A stretch of DNA of 44,297 nt from an uncultured SAR116 cluster alpha proteobacterium (GTDB lineage: Bacteria > Pseudomonadota > Alphaproteobacteria > Puniceispirillales > Puniceispirillaceae), in NCBI GenBank assembly GCA_902578815.1, contig CACHEI010000015.1, positions 1-44,297 on the forward strand, given 5' to 3'. Made by a program: the position numbers and the translations under genes. Within the stretch, counting starts at the first letter, position 1, and the number at the start of each line of letters is the position of its first letter. This document shows, piece after piece, positions 24,214-33,073 of the stretch. The notes beneath the pieces were generated by a model that ran no database searches, was not told where the DNA came from, and saw nothing but the letters and a program-made list of their open reading frames with translations.

Positions 24214-24875
24214 CAGCCCCGTTTCCCGCCGCTGGTCGTCAGAACCTTCATGTGCGCGGCAATGGCATTGCCAAACTCTCGATGTGTGTCGGCCGGCGAA
24301 TGTATCGGATCATTTGGTGACGAGACTGCAAATTCATTTGCGTTGATGAAATCAATTCCCTGCGCATGGCAGGCACGCCTCGGAACCCCGGCCAACATCC
24401 GTGATTTTTTCCACCTGCCGAGCCATTCTTCATGCTTGATCCAACATTTATCCGCGGCCCTGTTGCCAAGCGCGGGCGGACAGATAACATGGACCGTCGG
24501 CACCATTGACGCGTTCCAACCACCACGACCGGTCCCGCTTGGTTGCACGATATCGACAAGTTGCATCACGCCGGCGGTGATATCGTCGGCGCTGCGACCA
24601 AAGCGTGCCTTGATGTCATTCGTGCCAAGCGTGATGATCACATGGTCAAGTGGTTGGTGCGACATTAGAATCGCCAGAGGCGGGGTGGAGCCGTCAAAAT
24701 GCGGCCCTTCCACCGGGTCGACGCCATATGCTACTCGGCCCGGCAGGCATTCCTCGATAACCTCGGCGTCAAACTGGCTAAATATCTGCTGTGGCCAGTG
24801 CCCGGCGTAACGCTGGCCGCTGCCATCTTCAAGATAGCCCCAGCCGTTGGAGTCACCATAGACTATAATGCGCAT
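24213..24875 (-). CDS. SGNH/GDSL-type hydrolase
   Basis: 220 residues. Block I IVYGDSNGWGY (Ser nucleophile), block III ITLGTNDIKARFG (oxyanion Asn), block V SPADTHREFG (catalytic Asp-x-x-His). It resembles arylesterase/acyl-CoA-thioesterase I-like bacterial enzymes; the natural substrate is unknown. No signal peptide, hence cytoplasmic. Coupled to the EamA transporter gene by a TGATG overlap, so the pair may make or export an acyl-modified compound. Confidence 0.85.
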   Translation of the reverse strand: MRIIVYGDSNGWGYLEDGSGQRYAGHWPQQIFSQFDAEVIEECLPGRVAYGVDPVEGPHFDGSTPPLAILMSHQPLDHVIITLGTNDIKARFGRSADDITAGVMQLVDIVQPSGTGRGGWNASMVPTVHVICPPALGNRAADKCWIKHEEWLGRWKKSRMLAGVPRRACHAQGIDFINANEFAVSSPNDPIHSPADTHREFGNAIAAHMKVLTTSGGKRG

Positions 24876-25016
24876 AGATCAGGCTCGAAAGCTGCAAAAG
24901 TAACAGGGCAGTCTGCACTTATTTGCGCTTTAGCTTCAAGGGTGGATTAAACAGGTCTGATCGAGGTGTGGGATCGGGGATGATATTGCTGGGCACCGGA
25001 GCCATCACACTGTAAC

Positions 25017-26225
25017 ATGAACCCCATGACAGTGAGCGAACCGGAATATGCGCGCCTGATGCGTGGCGCCCCACCCCATGAGGGCTGTCAGGTAACGCTC
25101 GCCAACTGGCGGGAACCTGGCTTTGGTCGCTGGTCTTTCTCGCACATCCGCCAGCTATTGCCGACCGCGCCAATTGCCTCCGCTGAAGAGCCTTATGAGC
25201 TGCCGGAAGACCGGATAGATCTGGCAGCACTTACCCTGGGCGAGGGGCAGCGATCCCTTAATGATTTTCTGGCTGCAAGTAACACCGACGCTCTCATGGT
25301 CATGCGTGATGGCAGGCTGTTGTTTGACTGGTTTGATGGGTTTGGCAACGCCAATCGGCCGCATATTGCCTTTTCCGTCTCAAAATCGCTGGCTGGCCTG
25401 CTTGTCGGCATTCTCGTCGAGGCTGGCATTCTGGATACGGAACAGCAGCTCACCCATTACCTGCCCGAAATAGCTGGCAGCGCCTATGAGGGTGCCAGTC
25501 TGCGGCATCTGCTCGACATGACTGTTGCCTCGGCCTTTGTCGAGGATTATCTCGATACAAACGGTGTTTTCATGGCCTATCGGCGGGCATCTGCCTGGAA
25601 CCCCGTTGAGGAGGGACACAACACCGAGGGTCTGCGTGCCTTTCTGGCCGAGTTGCCCGCCTCTGACGGCAACCACGGCCATCGCTATCATTATTGCTCG
25701 CCGCATACCGATCTTCTTGGCTGGGTCATTGAGCGTGCGGCTTGTGGCCCGGTTGCCGACTTGCTGTCATCGCATCTGTTCCGCCCTGCCGGTGCCCGCA
25801 CGGAGGCCTATATCACGCTGGATACCTATGGCGCACCGCGCCTTGCGGGTGGTATCTGCCTTGCGCCTGCGGATCTGTTGCGACTTGCCGAGATGGTCCG
25901 TTGCCAGGGTGCGCTTGGTGGTCGCCAGATTGTCCCGGCTGGCTGGATCGCCGATTTTAGTCAGCATCAGGACCGCTCCGCATGGCAACGCCAGACGGGT
26001 GGCGCACGGCTGTTTGATCGCGGCACCTATCGCAGCAAATGGTACCGCACCGGCCTTGCTGATGATGAAATCTGCGCGATTGGCATTCATGGCCAGTGGA
26101 TCTGGATCAATCCGGCGCGTGCGGTCACGATCATCCGCATGGCCTCACATGATGTGCCAATCGACGCCGAAACCGATACCGAACTGCTCGCCGCCTTTCA
26201 GGCCATCGCCAACGCCCTTGGGTGA
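25017..26225 (+). CDS. NylB-like serine hydrolase (class C beta-lactamase fold)
   Basis: 402 residues, no signal peptide. SxxK motif SVSKSLAGLLVGIL with nucleophile Ser in AFSVSK, and Tyr motif YHYCSPHTDLLGWVIERA, where YxS replaces the YxN of true beta-lactamases, as in 6-aminohexanoate-dimer hydrolase (NylB) and carboxylesterases. The C-terminal GIHGQWIWINPARAVTIIRMAS holds the usual third box (HGQ). It probably hydrolyses an amide or ester; nothing suggests antibiotic resistance. It stands alone between the divergent GDSL gene and the convergent rhodanese gene. The first of two Met codons (25017 and 25026) is taken as start. Confidence 0.82.
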   Translation: MNPMTVSEPEYARLMRGAPPHEGCQVTLANWREPGFGRWSFSHIRQLLPTAPIASAEEPYELPEDRIDLAALTLGEGQRSLNDFLAASNTDALMVMRDGRLLFDWFDGFGNANRPHIAFSVSKSLAGLLVGILVEAGILDTEQQLTHYLPEIAGSAYEGASLRHLLDMTVASAFVEDYLDTNGVFMAYRRASAWNPVEEGHNTEGLRAFLAELPASDGNHGHRYHYCSPHTDLLGWVIERAACGPVADLLSSHLFRPAGARTEAYITLDTYGAPRLAGGICLAPADLLRLAEMVRCQGALGGRQIVPAGWIADFSQHQDRSAWQRQTGGARLFDRGTYRSKWYRTGLADDEICAIGIHGQWIWINPARAVTIIRMASHDVPIDAETDTELLAAFQAIANALG

Positions 26226-26232
26226 TAACGGG

Positions 26233-26622
26233 CTATTCGGTGATGACTGGTTGGCCGCTTTTTGCCCAGGCGCCAAAGCCGCCCTCAAGATCATGCACAT
26301 TATCCATACCCATCTCGATCAGGGTCTTTGCTGCAAGTGCCGAGCGCCAGCCTGAGGCGCAGACAAGTATCAACTTCTGGTTTGTGGCGAAGATTTCCTT
26401 ATGGTAGGGGCTTTGCGGGTCGACCCAGAATTCGATCATGCCACGCGGCGCATGCACCGCATCGGCGATCTTGCCGGTCTTGGCGAGTTCGCGGACATCC
26501 CGGATATCGACGAGAACAGCCTCGCCGCTAGCCTGCATGGCTGCGGCCTCCTCGGGTGAAACGCGGGGAATCATTGCCTGCGCCTCGGCGACCATATCGG
26601 CAACATGTCTGATAATGGGCAT
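26233..26622 (-). CDS. rhodanese-like domain protein
   Basis: 129 residues from ATG 26622, with AGGAGA eight bases upstream on the minus strand; an earlier in-frame start (26646) lacks a ribosome site. Single rhodanese domain: VLVDIRDVRE, GHxP-like VHAPRGMIEF, and the active-site loop CASGWRSALAA with the persulfide-forming Cys. It transfers sulfane sulfur or acts as a sulfur carrier. The short N-terminal helix (HVADMVAEAQAMIPRVSPEEA) is typical of this small family. It is divergent from prpE. Confidence 0.88.
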   Translation of the reverse strand: MPIIRHVADMVAEAQAMIPRVSPEEAAAMQASGEAVLVDIRDVRELAKTGKIADAVHAPRGMIEFWVDPQSPYHKEIFATNQKLILVCASGWRSALAAKTLIEMGMDNVHDLEGGFGAWAKSGQPVITE

Positions 26623-26688
26623 TACTGTCTCCTGTGCAAAAAACAACGCTGCGGATGCTATCAGATCGTTTGGCGCCGCGCTCGTCCT

Positions 26689-26717
26689 AATTGATCCATT
26701 GTTCTAACTGATCAATT
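26689..26717. promoter_or_regulatory. 8-base inverted repeat with 21-base centre spacing upstream of prpE
   Basis: AATTGATC (26689-26696) and GATCAATT (26710-26717) are exact reverse complements separated by 13 bases. Their centres are 21 bases apart, two helical turns, as for a dimeric regulator contacting one DNA face. It lies between the divergent rhodanese and prpE genes. Confidence 0.45.
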
Positions 26718-26811
26718 GAGGAGGCTTTCTTGCATGCCTCTTTTCTGACTAAACTGCGGGACACTCTGGCCGTCGTCCGGATCGGATGCGGGATGGAATT
26801 GAGGGGAGATT

Positions 26812-28683
26812 ATGATGACAGATTATGCTTCGGTTTATGCTAAGGCGCTTGCGGACAGCGGTGCCTTCTGGCTTGACGCTGCGGCTGCAATCGACTGGGT
26901 GACGCCGCCCACAACCGCAATCGACATCCGGAATGCTCCCTTCCATCGCTGGTTTCCCGATGGCGAGATGAACACCTGCCACAATGCGGTGGACCGGCAT
27001 GTGGCTGCCGGACGCGGTGAGCAGATTGCCATCATCTATGATTCGCCGATCACCGGAGCCGCCTGTAACCTGACCTTTACCGAACTACAGCGTGCGACGG
27101 CGCGCTTTGCCGGCATGCTCAGCCGCTATGGCGTCGGCAAGGGGGACCCGGTGATCATCTATATGCCAATGATCCCCGAGGCGGTTATCGCCATGCTTGG
27201 CTGCGCCCGCATTGGTGCTATCCATTCGGTTGTCTTTGGTGGGTTTGCTGCGGCCGAGCTTGCCAAGCGTATTGATGATTGCCAGCCGCGGGTGATCATC
27301 AGCGCGTCCTGCGGGCATGAACCCACCAGAATTGTCGAATATAAGCCACTTCTTGATGAGGCTATCAGCCTCGCGCAGCATAAGCCCGGCACCTGCGTCA
27401 TCCATCAGCGCGAGGCCGTCACCGCCACCCTAATTGACGGGCGTGATGTCGAATGGCAAGCAGCGCATGACGGCGTGGAAGAGCTTGCCCCAGTCACGGT
27501 CAAGGCGACCGATCCACTTTATATTCTCTACACTTCGGGAACCACTGGCCAGCCTAAGGGCGTCGTCCGTGACAATGGTGGACATGCGGTGGCATTGAAC
27601 TGGAGCATGCCGAACATCTATGACATGCAGCCGGGCGAGGTCTATTGGGCCGCATCCGACATCGGCTGGGTTGTCGGCCATTCCTATATCACCTATGCGC
27701 CACTGATTGCCGGCTGTTCATCCGTGCTGTTTGAGGGAAAGCCCATCGGCACGCCCGATGCCGGGGTGTTCTGGCGGGTCATTCAAGATCACAGGGTCAA
27801 GGTTCTGTTCACTGCCCCGACAGCGTTTCGCGCGATCAAACGTGCTGATCCTGGCGGTGACTATCTCCAGCATTATGATACTTCCTCACTTGAATACCTG
27901 TTTCTGGCTGGAGAACGGGCCGATCCAGACACCATTATCTGGGCGCAGGAAAAGCTTGGCATTCCGGTGATTGACCATTGGTGGCAGACCGAAACTGGCT
28001 GGTCGATCTGCGCCAATCCGATGGGAATCGAGGCATTGCCGGTAAAGCTGGGTTCGCCCTCTGTGCCGATGCCTGGTTTCGAGATCGACATCCTCGATGA
28101 TGCCGGCCGGCCGCTTTCCGCGGATGAGCTGGGGGCGATTGCGCTCAAGCTGCCATTGCCGCCCTCATGCCTGCCGACCATCTGGGGTGCGGATGAGGCT
28201 TTTGTCGAGAAATACCTGACGACGTTTCCTGGCTATTATGAAACCGGTGATGCCGGCTATCGCGATGCCGATGGCTATCTCTACATCATGGCCCGCACCG
28301 ATGACGTGATTAATGTTGCCGGTCATCGCCTGTCCACCGGCCAGCTCGAAGAAGTGCTGGCAGACCATCCCGATGTTGCTGAAGATCTCAAGGGGCAATT
28401 GCCGCTTGGCCTGATCTGTCTCTATCCGAATTGCGCGAAACCGGCCGAGCAGGTCTGCGCCGAGGCGATTGATCTTGTCAAAAGCCGCGTTGGCCGGGTG
28501 TCGGCCTTCAATCAGATTGTCGTTACTGACAGGCTGCCAAAGACGCGTTCCGGCAAGGTGCTGCGCGCGACGATGGCGAAGATCGCCGACAATGTTGACT
28601 GGACGATGCCGGCAACGATTGATGACCCGGTGATCCTTGACGAGATCACCCGGGCGTTGCAATCCATCGGCTACGCCAAATAG
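26812..28683 (+). CDS. prpE: propionyl-CoA synthetase, with internal deletion
   Basis: 623 residues; family members are about 628-635. ANL-superfamily ligase that activates propionate (or other short acids) with ATP and CoA. Seen: ILYTSGTTGQPKGVV (P-loop), DIGWVVGHSY, WWQTETGW (acyl-binding Trp region, PrpE/Acs type), YYETGDAGYRDADGYLYIMARTDDVINVAGHRLS (hinge Asp), and KTRSGKVLR with the catalytic Lys. In the C-terminal domain the segment reads HPDVAEDLKGQLPLG, whereas the family has about eight more residues (the AVVG.. strand) between VAE and the LKGQ motif. GGGGAG precedes ATG 26812. Confidence 0.88.
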   Translation: MMTDYASVYAKALADSGAFWLDAAAAIDWVTPPTTAIDIRNAPFHRWFPDGEMNTCHNAVDRHVAAGRGEQIAIIYDSPITGAACNLTFTELQRATARFAGMLSRYGVGKGDPVIIYMPMIPEAVIAMLGCARIGAIHSVVFGGFAAAELAKRIDDCQPRVIISASCGHEPTRIVEYKPLLDEAISLAQHKPGTCVIHQREAVTATLIDGRDVEWQAAHDGVEELAPVTVKATDPLYILYTSGTTGQPKGVVRDNGGHAVALNWSMPNIYDMQPGEVYWAASDIGWVVGHSYITYAPLIAGCSSVLFEGKPIGTPDAGVFWRVIQDHRVKVLFTAPTAFRAIKRADPGGDYLQHYDTSSLEYLFLAGERADPDTIIWAQEKLGIPVIDHWWQTETGWSICANPMGIEALPVKLGSPSVPMPGFEIDILDDAGRPLSADELGAIALKLPLPPSCLPTIWGADEAFVEKYLTTFPGYYETGDAGYRDADGYLYIMARTDDVINVAGHRLSTGQLEEVLADHPDVAEDLKGQLPLGLICLYPNCAKPAEQVCAEAIDLVKSRVGRVSAFNQIVVTDRLPKTRSGKVLRATMAKIADNVDWTMPATIDDPVILDEITRALQSIGYAK

Positions 28684-28710
28684 CAGCCTGTGCCGCTTAC
28701 ACTGGCCTCG

Positions 28711-30066
28711 CTACAGCTCACGGCCAGCAAGCCATTCTCGCCAGGCCAGTGTCAGGCTGGCACCGATCGTCGCCAGCGGTTTGGGTGGCAGCTTTTTCGG
28801 CGGTGGCATCGCCAGCATTGTTTGAAGGCTCTGATGGTTGTCGCGCAGATTGCCGCTGGCAAGGTCGGCCGCCAGCATCCCCGACAGCGTTCCCCGCGCC
28901 GTGCCAAGCCCGTTCTGACAGCAGGCCGAGAACATGCCATCCTCGATCTCGCCAAATGCCGGCACGTCATTCAGGCTCAGACACAGCTTGCCGCCCCAGC
29001 TGAATTCCATGCGGGTGCCGTCCAGCATGGCGAAGCGCGCCGTAAAACTCTTCTCATGACGCCGGCTTTTGCGTGCGGCGAGCCGGTCCGGCACCTCCAT
29101 ATCGCTGGCATATGTTGATTGGTTGCGCACGATGATGCGGTCGCCGGAGCGCCCGGAAATGCGCCGGATGGTGCTACCGATCGGGTCTGACGGTGTCACC
29201 CCCCAACGGGGCGCGCCGCCAAGCCGGGCAACCGCGTCACTGTCCAGCGGCTCGCTCATTGAGGCATAGAGGAACAGATGCACCAGCCGGCGTTTGAAAA
29301 AGCCGAAACTCTCGATATGTCCATTCATGGCCATAATCACCCGCGGTGCGCTGACAGCGCCACCGGCTGTTCGTGCCTGCCAGATACCATGGCTGTGCTG
29401 CATCTGCAGAACCGGACTGTCCTCGCAGATCCGTACCCGGTGTGAAAGCCCCTCGGCCAGCCCCCTCACATAGGCTGCCGGATGCAGCATCACCGTTCCC
29501 GGCGTAAACAGACCATGACGGTAATAGCCGGTGCCGCATCTCGCCTGCATCTGGACCGCATCCAGCGTTTCATAGGACTCACCAAGCCGGTCCAGGTGAT
29601 GGGCATAGGCGATATTGGCCGCCATGCCCCGCGCCGTCGCCGCGCCATTGATCTTGCCGCTCTGGCTGATAATCTCATCATCCATTGCATATTCATCGCC
29701 GGCATCAAGGGCAAATTCAATGGCCCGCCGGTTCAGCGCCAGCTGCGTAAAGTCACTGTCCAGATTACCGGCATAATCCTTGGAAGACAGCACATGCGGC
29801 AAATCTATCATGAAGCCTGAATTGCGACCTGCTGGGCCATCGCCGATCCGCCCGGCCTCGAGCAGCAGGATGCGCTCATCCCTGCCGGAAAGCTGTGTCA
29901 GCCGGCGAGCGGCCGACAGGCCTGCAAAGCCACCGCCGATGATCAGCCAGTCAGCCATGATGTCGCCACTCAGCGTTTGGCTCGCCGCTGCTGGCGGCAA
30001 CAGGCGGTTCCAGCCAGCCGGCCCCGGATTTTTTGGCAGATTTCGGGTGATGAGCGAGGCAGCCAT
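28711..30066 (-). CDS. FAD-dependent oxidoreductase, DAO family
   Basis: 451 residues from ATG 30066, which has AGGAG eight bases upstream on the minus strand; the frame continues 64 codons further, but that part looks non-coding. An N-terminal extension (LPKNPGPAGWNRLLPP) is followed by the FAD Rossmann motif WLIIGGGFAGLSAARRL (about 39-55), LLLEAGRIGDGPAGRNSGFM, and a DAO domain resembling gamma-glutamylputrescine or glycine oxidases. A typical reaction is oxidative deamination of an amine or N-methyl amino acid. It ends 27 bases from prpE, convergently, and its start faces the livJ promoter region. Confidence 0.88.
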   Translation of the reverse strand: MAASLITRNLPKNPGPAGWNRLLPPAAASQTLSGDIMADWLIIGGGFAGLSAARRLTQLSGRDERILLLEAGRIGDGPAGRNSGFMIDLPHVLSSKDYAGNLDSDFTQLALNRRAIEFALDAGDEYAMDDEIISQSGKINGAATARGMAANIAYAHHLDRLGESYETLDAVQMQARCGTGYYRHGLFTPGTVMLHPAAYVRGLAEGLSHRVRICEDSPVLQMQHSHGIWQARTAGGAVSAPRVIMAMNGHIESFGFFKRRLVHLFLYASMSEPLDSDAVARLGGAPRWGVTPSDPIGSTIRRISGRSGDRIIVRNQSTYASDMEVPDRLAARKSRRHEKSFTARFAMLDGTRMEFSWGGKLCLSLNDVPAFGEIEDGMFSACCQNGLGTARGTLSGMLAADLASGNLRDNHQSLQTMLAMPPPKKLPPKPLATIGASLTLAWREWLAGREL

Positions 30067-30328
30067 GTGCGCACTCCTGATTTGCCTGCGGCCAGCTGTC
30101 ATGCCAACCCTGTTTTTCTCCTCAGATTGCGGCTTTTTTTGCTCCTGTAAACAGTTTTGTAAAGCATTTCCGATCATACCATGGCTGGCAATTGCGGCTT
30201 TAAAGGCGGTGCTGCTAGTGTTGTCCGGGGCGGTCAAATCCGCCATTACATGCCGCATTGAGGCTTGTTTTAGTCTCGCAAGTCAGCCATATCTTGAACA
30301 TGCGAAATTTCTGTTTTGGGAGAAAACA

Positions 30329-31510
30329 ATGAAAAAAATTGCAATGGCAGTGCTTGCATCCAGCATTCTCGCTGCGCCAGCCATGGCGGCAGATGTCAAG
30401 ATCGGCGTCCTGCTTGGCTTTACCGGTCCTATTGAATCACTTGCGCCGAATATGGCCACCGCCGCCGAAATGGCGATGAAGGAAGCCAGCGACTCTGGCA
30501 ACTTCATGGGTGGTGCAAACGCCGTTTCCGTCCGTGCCGACTCAACCTGTGTTGATGCGGCGGCTGCGACTGCTGCGGCTGAGAGAATGGTCACATCCGA
30601 TGGCGTTGCCGCGATCATGGGTGCTGATTGCTCAGGCGTGACGACCGCTGTTCTGCAGAATGTTGGCACGGCCAAGGGCATCGTGATGATCTCGCCATCT
30701 GCCACGTCGCCAGCTTTGTCTGACATTCCTGACGATGGTCTGTTTTTCCGCACCGCCCCATCTGATGCCCGTGGTGGCCAGGTGATGGCCGAGGTGCTGA
30801 TGGGCCGCGGTGTCAAATCAATCGCCCTGACCTACACCAACAACGACTATGGCAAGGGTTTGGCAGACAGCATTCAGGGCAACTATGAGGCTCTCGGTGG
30901 CAAGGTTACCGTTGTTGCCTCACATGAGGATGACAAGGGTGATTACAGCGCCGAGGTTGCCGCACTTGCCCAGGGTGGCAGCGAGCATCTGGTCATCGTT
31001 GGTTATCTTGACCGTGGTGGTAAGGGCATCATGCAGGCGTCACTCGATTCCGGTGCTTTTGAGAATTTTGCGATGTCTGACGGCATGATCGGCCCATCTC
31101 TGCCAGAGGCCATTGGCGCTGATCTGAATGGTTCATGGGGTCTGTTGCCAGGCGGTGAGTCCGAAGGCTACACCATCTTTGAAAAGATGGCTGCTGACGC
31201 CGGTTTTGAAGCCACCCCTTACTCGGCTGAATCATATGACTCAGCTGCGCTGATCATGCTTGCCATGCAGGCTGCCGGCTCATCTGACAGCCAGAAAATG
31301 AAGGCAAAGGTCTTTGACGTTGCCAACGCTCCTGGAACAAAGATCCATCCGGGTGAGCTTGGCAAGGCGCTGAAGATTCTGGCTGATGGCGGCGAGATCG
31401 ACTATGTCGGTGCTCGCGAGATTGAGCTGATCGGCCCGGGTGAGACTGGCGGTGCCTATCTTGAGCAGGTCGTTCAGGACGGCAAGTTCACGACCGTCAA
31501 CACACACTAA
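30329..31510 (+). CDS. branched-chain amino-acid type ABC transporter, periplasmic binding protein
   Basis: 393 residues from ATG 30329, with TGGGAGA just upstream. The frame extends far upstream, but that part overlaps the flavoprotein gene and is shadow. Sec signal peptide MKKIAMAVLASSILAAPAMA, cleaved before Ala-Asp. Mature part has the LivJ fold: DVKIGVLLGFTGPIESLAPNM, ADSTCVDAAAATAAAERMV, IMGADCSGVTTAVLQN, ALTYTNNDYGKGLADSIQGNYEALGG. It captures an amino acid or amide in the periplasm. First gene of a complete liv-type operon; a hairpin follows it. Ligand uncertain; the ADC pocket differs from E. coli LivJ. Confidence 0.9.
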   Translation: MKKIAMAVLASSILAAPAMAADVKIGVLLGFTGPIESLAPNMATAAEMAMKEASDSGNFMGGANAVSVRADSTCVDAAAATAAAERMVTSDGVAAIMGADCSGVTTAVLQNVGTAKGIVMISPSATSPALSDIPDDGLFFRTAPSDARGGQVMAEVLMGRGVKSIALTYTNNDYGKGLADSIQGNYEALGGKVTVVASHEDDKGDYSAEVAALAQGGSEHLVIVGYLDRGGKGIMQASLDSGAFENFAMSDGMIGPSLPEAIGADLNGSWGLLPGGESEGYTIFEKMAADAGFEATPYSAESYDSAALIMLAMQAAGSSDSQKMKAKVFDVANAPGTKIHPGELGKALKILADGGEIDYVGAREIELIGPGETGGAYLEQVVQDGKFTTVNTH

Positions 31511-31525
31511 ACCACTCAACTTAAA

Positions 31526-31561
31526 GGGCGATCCGGGGTTGCATCTCTGGATCGCCTCTTC
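31526..31561 (+). terminator. intercistronic hairpin between livJ-like and livG-like genes
   Basis: GGCGATCC (31527-31534) pairs perfectly with GGATCGCC (31549-31556) around a 14-base loop and is followed by a pyrimidine-rich TCTTCTTTCTT. It probably acts as a partial terminator or RNA-stability element that gives more binding protein than membrane components. It abuts the next start codon. Confidence 0.5.
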
Positions 31562-31567
31562 TTTCTT

Positions 31568-32371
31568 ATGATTAAAGTCGAAAATCTTGTAAAGCATTTC
31601 GGTGGCATCCATGCTGTCGACAACGCCTCTCTGGTCATTGAAACAGGGTCGATAACCGGGCTAATTGGTCCGAACGGCGCGGGCAAGACCACGCTTTTCA
31701 ATGTCATAGCTGGTGTTTACAGGCCGACATCTGGCCGGGTTCTGCTCGATGGCGATGACATCACCGGCCTTGCGCCACATGAGTTGTTTGCCCGTGGCAT
31801 GTTGCGTACCTTCCAAATCGCGCATGAATTTTCCACCCTCACAGTCCGCGAAAATCTGATGATGGTTCCGGGTGACCAGTCTGGTGAGCGACTTATGGAG
31901 GCCTGGTTCCGGCCGGCGCATGTCCGTGATCAGGAAGCCAGTATCCGTGCCAAGGCGGATGAGGTGATTGATTTTCTGCAGATCAGCCAGGTTGCCGATG
32001 AGCTGGCCGGCAATCTGTCCGGCGGGCAGAAAAAACTGCTCGAACTTGGCCGCACGATGATGGTTGATGCAAAGATTGTTTTTCTTGACGAGGTAGGTGC
32101 CGGCGTCAACCGTACGTTGCTGAACACGATCGGTGACGCGATTCTGCGTCTCAACCGCGAGCGTGGCTACACCTTCTGCATGATTGAGCATGATATGGAT
32201 TTCATTTCACGCCTCTGTGATCCGGTCATCGTCATGGCCGAGGGCAGCGTTCTGGCCACCGGCAGCGCCCCCGAGGTCAAGGCCAATGAGGCGGTGATCG
32301 AGGCCTATCTTGGCACCGGGATGAAAAACCGGATGACTAGAGAGGCTGGCTTTGCAGGGCGCGCGCGATGA
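31568..32371 (+). CDS. livG: liv-type ABC transporter ATP-binding protein LivG
   Basis: 267 residues. Walker [11 protein letters not shown]-loop TFQIAHEFSTLTVRENLMM, signature NLSGGQKKLLELGRTMM, Walker B IVFLDEVGAGVN (VGAGVN rather than PTAGLN), and H-loop IEHDMDFI. Length and C-terminal tail fit LivG. There is no Shine-Dalgarno-like sequence before ATG 31568, only the T/C tract after the hairpin. Its stop overlaps the start of livF (ATGA). Peripheral inner-membrane ATPase driving amino-acid import. Confidence 0.92.
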   Translation: MIKVENLVKHFGGIHAVDNASLVIETGSITGLIGPNGAGKTTLFNVIAGVYRPTSGRVLLDGDDITGLAPHELFARGMLRTFQIAHEFSTLTVRENLMMVPGDQSGERLMEAWFRPAHVRDQEASIRAKADEVIDFLQISQVADELAGNLSGGQKKLLELGRTMMVDAKIVFLDEVGAGVNRTLLNTIGDAILRLNRERGYTFCMIEHDMDFISRLCDPVIVMAEGSVLATGSAPEVKANEAVIEAYLGTGMKNRMTREAGFAGRAR

Positions 32372-33072
32372 CCTATCTTGCAGGTGAGATGATGACTGGC
32401 GGCTATGGCGGTGCCGACATTCTACATGAATGCAGCATCGGCGTTGATCGCGGAGAGATCGCCGTTGTCGTCGGGCCGAATGGTGCCGGCAAATCAACTG
32501 CGATGAAGGCTGTCTTCGGGATGCTTGGTCTGCGCACCGGGCGGGTGACGCTGGATGGCGAGGATATCACCAGCCTGAAACCCCAGGAGCGCGTTCTACA
32601 GGGCATGGGATTTGTCCCGCAGAACCAGAATGTCTTTACCACCATGACGGTCGAGGAAAATCTGGAAATGGGCGCCTTCATCCGCCGCGATGACATCAGC
32701 CTGACGATGAAGCAGGTCTATGCGTTGTTTCCCGTGCTTCATGAAAAACGGCGGCAACCTGCGGGCGAGCTGTCCGGCGGGCAGCGACAGCAGGTGGCCG
32801 TTGGCCGGGCCTTGATGACGCAGCCGCAGGTGCTGATGCTAGATGAGCCCACCGCCGGCGTTTCACCGATCGTTATGGATGAGCTATTTGACCGCATCAT
32901 CGAGGTGGCGAAGACCGGCATTGCCGTGCTGATGGTCGAACAGAATGCGCGTCAGGCGCTGGAGATTGCCGACCGCGGCTTTGTTCTGGTGCAGGGGCGC
33001 AATGCCTATACCGACAGCGGTGTGGCCCTGTTAGCTAATCCAGAGGTCCGCAAGGCGTTTTTGGGAGGGTGA
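32368..33072 (+). CDS. livF: liv-type ABC transporter ATP-binding protein LivF
   Basis: 234 residues. Walker A GPNGAGKST, signature ELSGGQRQQVAVGRALM, Walker [14 protein letters not shown] and H-loop MVEQNARQAL, all standard LivF. The ATG overlaps the livG stop by four bases (ATGA), suggesting coupled translation at equal ratio; livH follows after one base. Confidence 0.93.
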   Translation: MTYLAGEMMTGGYGGADILHECSIGVDRGEIAVVVGPNGAGKSTAMKAVFGMLGLRTGRVTLDGEDITSLKPQERVLQGMGFVPQNQNVFTTMTVEENLEMGAFIRRDDISLTMKQVYALFPVLHEKRRQPAGELSGGQRQQVAVGRALMTQPQVLMLDEPTAGVSPIVMDELFDRIIEVAKTGIAVLMVEQNARQALEIADRGFVLVQGRNAYTDSGVALLANPEVRKAFLGG

Positions 33073-33073
33073 G

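Noticed and set aside
25017..26225. Beta-lactamase (antibiotic resistance) interpretation
   Set aside because: No signal peptide and YxS in place of YxN, closer to the NylB/carboxylesterase branch.
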